This document shows, in pieces, positions 62,750 through 64,000 of a stretch of 64,000 nucleotides of DNA. The DNA is from Plasmodiophora brassicae (taxonomy: Eukaryota > Endomyxa > Phytomyxea > Plasmodiophorida > Plasmodiophoridae). A program made the translations under genes and the position numbers. The notes beneath the pieces were generated by a model. It did not search any database and was not told the DNA's origin. It saw only the letters and a program-made list of their open reading frames with translations. Position 1 is the stretch's first letter, and each line of letters opens with the position of its first letter. Location of the stretch: positions 930,001-994,000 of the forward strand of contig JASFAU010000014.1 in NCBI GenBank assembly GCA_039704465.1, written 5' to 3'.

Positions 62750-63220
62750 GACGGCGTCGCGCGTGTGCGAAATCTCCGTGCCAATTTTCCAGTCAGCCGT
62801 CTGGCCACGCGTCTGCGCTGCAGAACATGATTCTGGCATGCTTGGCAAGTAGCTCCGGCAGGATGCTGTCGGATTGGCCTCTGGCGTACCTACTACAGTC
62901 TAAGCGGGGAGAACCATCGTCGATCGTCTACATCGGCGGCGTACTGCGTTTCATCGAGGACGTCAAGGGCTCGCGCCCAACTCCGTCGGTGAATGGTACA
63001 CCGGCGGACCTTGGGACTGGATGATCACCAAGAGGCAACGTTGATCCCGGCCACCGGCATTCTGACTTGGCAAACGAATTGCATCCCGTTCGTGAACTGC
63101 AGCAGCTTCAGCCTGTTGCTGGCCGGCGCAGCGGGACGAACGTGCCACGTTTTTGCGGCCGAGTTTTCTGCACCGTCGACGGGCCGGCGGCGTACTCCGC
63201 ACGCGGGGCGGTGAGCGACC
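62750..63220. other. Bidirectional gap between PIG-A and bL20
   Basis: The two genes diverge from this region. Short frames on both strands overlap with no recognisable sequence, so it is probably a shared promoter. Confidence 0.4.
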
Positions 63221-63583
63221 ATGCCACGAAACGCCAAGGTCAAGAAGGTGCTGGACCTGGCGAAGGGATTCCGGGGCCGCTCCAAGAACTGCTATGCGAT
63301 CGCCAAGCACCGTGTGCAGAAAGCGCTCCAGTACGCCTATGTGGAGAGGCGCCTGCGCAAGCGAAACATGCGGCGCCTGTGGATCCAGCAGATGAATGCC
63401 GCCGTGCGCCTCCATGGCATCAAATACGGCAATTTCGTCCACGCCCTCAACCGGTCCAACATTGAGATCGACCGCAAGATCCTCGCCCAGCTCTGCCAAA
63501 CCGAGCCGCTCACCTTCAAGAGCATCGTCGAGCATGTGACGTCCGATTTCAGCATTCCCATCACCGAATCAGACCGCAGGTAA
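63221..63583 (+). CDS. MRPL20: Organellar ribosomal protein bL20
   Basis: An intronless 120-residue bL20. MPRNAKVKKVLDLAKGFRGR, then YAYVERRLRKRNMRRLWIQQ and MNAAVRLHGIKYGNFVHALN, are diagnostic. bL20 binds 23S-type rRNA early in assembly of the bacterial-type large subunit; in a protist nucleus it would serve the mitochondrial ribosome. The basic, helical N-terminus may itself act as the import signal, since no separate transit peptide is visible. Confidence 0.95.
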   Translation: MPRNAKVKKVLDLAKGFRGRSKNCYAIAKHRVQKALQYAYVERRLRKRNMRRLWIQQMNAAVRLHGIKYGNFVHALNRSNIEIDRKILAQLCQTEPLTFKSIVEHVTSDFSIPITESDRR

Positions 63584-64000
63584 TGACCGTTCCGCGATGT
63601 CGCCCCCCTGTGCTGGACAATCATAACCCTGTGCACCAGAGACGACAAATCGGTGGGCCTGCTGGCGTCCACATTCCAGGAATCCTGCAAGATCTAAACG
63701 GGCGGGCGCCAATGGATGCGCGCGCAAATGAACTCCGAATACGCCTCGAATTCCTAGTCTGGTTTATCATTGTAGGCATCGGCATGCGTCGCGGTTTTGG
63801 ACGCGGCACACCCACCACCTGGATCTGCAGTTGAGGGTTCCGTCGGTCGAGCGACGCGAGCTGCGTCCATCCGTCGGCACTGCGGTCGGCCATTTTGTGG
63901 GGCAGTGGGGCGGGCGGTGTGCGCGACGGCGTTCGCGGCAACCGTCGTCGGCGCGCCTCTGCCCATCTGGATGGTGCGGGCGTCGAGTTGATGATCAGAT
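63584..64000. other. Window end without a confident gene
   Basis: A minus-strand frame from about 63896 (MADRSADGWTQLASLDRRN then PQLQIQ) is followed by a possible GTGGTG donor and could be the first exon of a small gene. Its continuation could not be found without running antisense into bL20, so it is not called. Confidence 0.3.

Overview
This window comes from the nuclear genome of a GC-rich, intron-rich, flagellated protist. About 65 introns could be resolved by matching exons to known protein families. All are GT-AG and almost all are 41-85 nt long, commonly with CTGAC- or CTAAC-like branch sites. The gene set is eukaryotic: V-ATPase, actin, PIG-A, an snRNP protein, IFT80. The cilium-linked genes (IFT80, CSTPP1, ARMH1) imply a flagellated stage. 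Compact genes, tiny introns and high GC fit a plasmodiophorid rhizarian such as Plasmodiophora, but that placement is inference and not demonstrated.

Layout. 0-9 kb: the 5' end of a U1A/U2B''-type snRNP gene (cut by the window edge), an NHP6-like HMG-box gene, an RPA-interacting protein, a Sel1-repeat protein, two identical tRNA-Val(AAC) genes plus a 12-nt fragment, an 11-exon V-ATPase subunit a gene and a senescence-domain gene. 9-11 kb: two arrays of a GACCCGGGTC palindrome and a PH-domain gene. 11-22.5 kb: a long inverted repeat whose right arm is broken by two young LTR retrotransposons inserted side by side. The first (11526-16584) has Ty1/copia-type integrase-RT-RNase H behind a gypsy-like gag and protease, with a textbook -1 frameshift signal between gag and pol. 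The second (16674-22334) is Ty3/gypsy, with a primer-binding site complementary to its own LTR (Tf1-like self-priming) and an in-frame UGA-CGG plus hairpin between gag and pol. 22.5-24.4 kb: decayed transposon debris and another hairpin repeat.

24.5-37 kb is dense with host genes: a CacyBP-like CS protein, coiled-coil proteins, RPL39 (antisense, with an intron directly after its ATG), IFT80, an RGS membrane protein, a bacterial/organellar-type methionyl-tRNA synthetase, a His/Asp-rich secreted protein and a discoidin-like protein. 37-39 kb holds a truncated PIF/Harbinger-type transposase and an inverted repeat whose two arms both keep an open reading frame.

39-53 kb: a Bin3-type RNA methyltransferase, a possible N-myristoylated mini-protein, several membrane or secreted proteins, a RanBP2-zinc-finger/triple-PUB protein, CSTPP1 (tubulin polyglutamylase complex regulator), a TECR/SRD5A-family reductase, a TSR2-like protein, a histone-fold protein, ARMH1 and an EndoG-type nuclease. 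53-64 kb: a SANT/NAM-associated transposon-type protein, another hairpin repeat, a ZIP metal transporter, cytosolic cysteinyl-tRNA synthetase, an actin fragment beside intact actin, PIG-A and the organellar ribosomal protein bL20. Host genes show no operons; neighbours are mostly unrelated and lie on both strands. The most unusual material is the 11-22.5 kb retrotransposon block and the recurring hairpin repeats.
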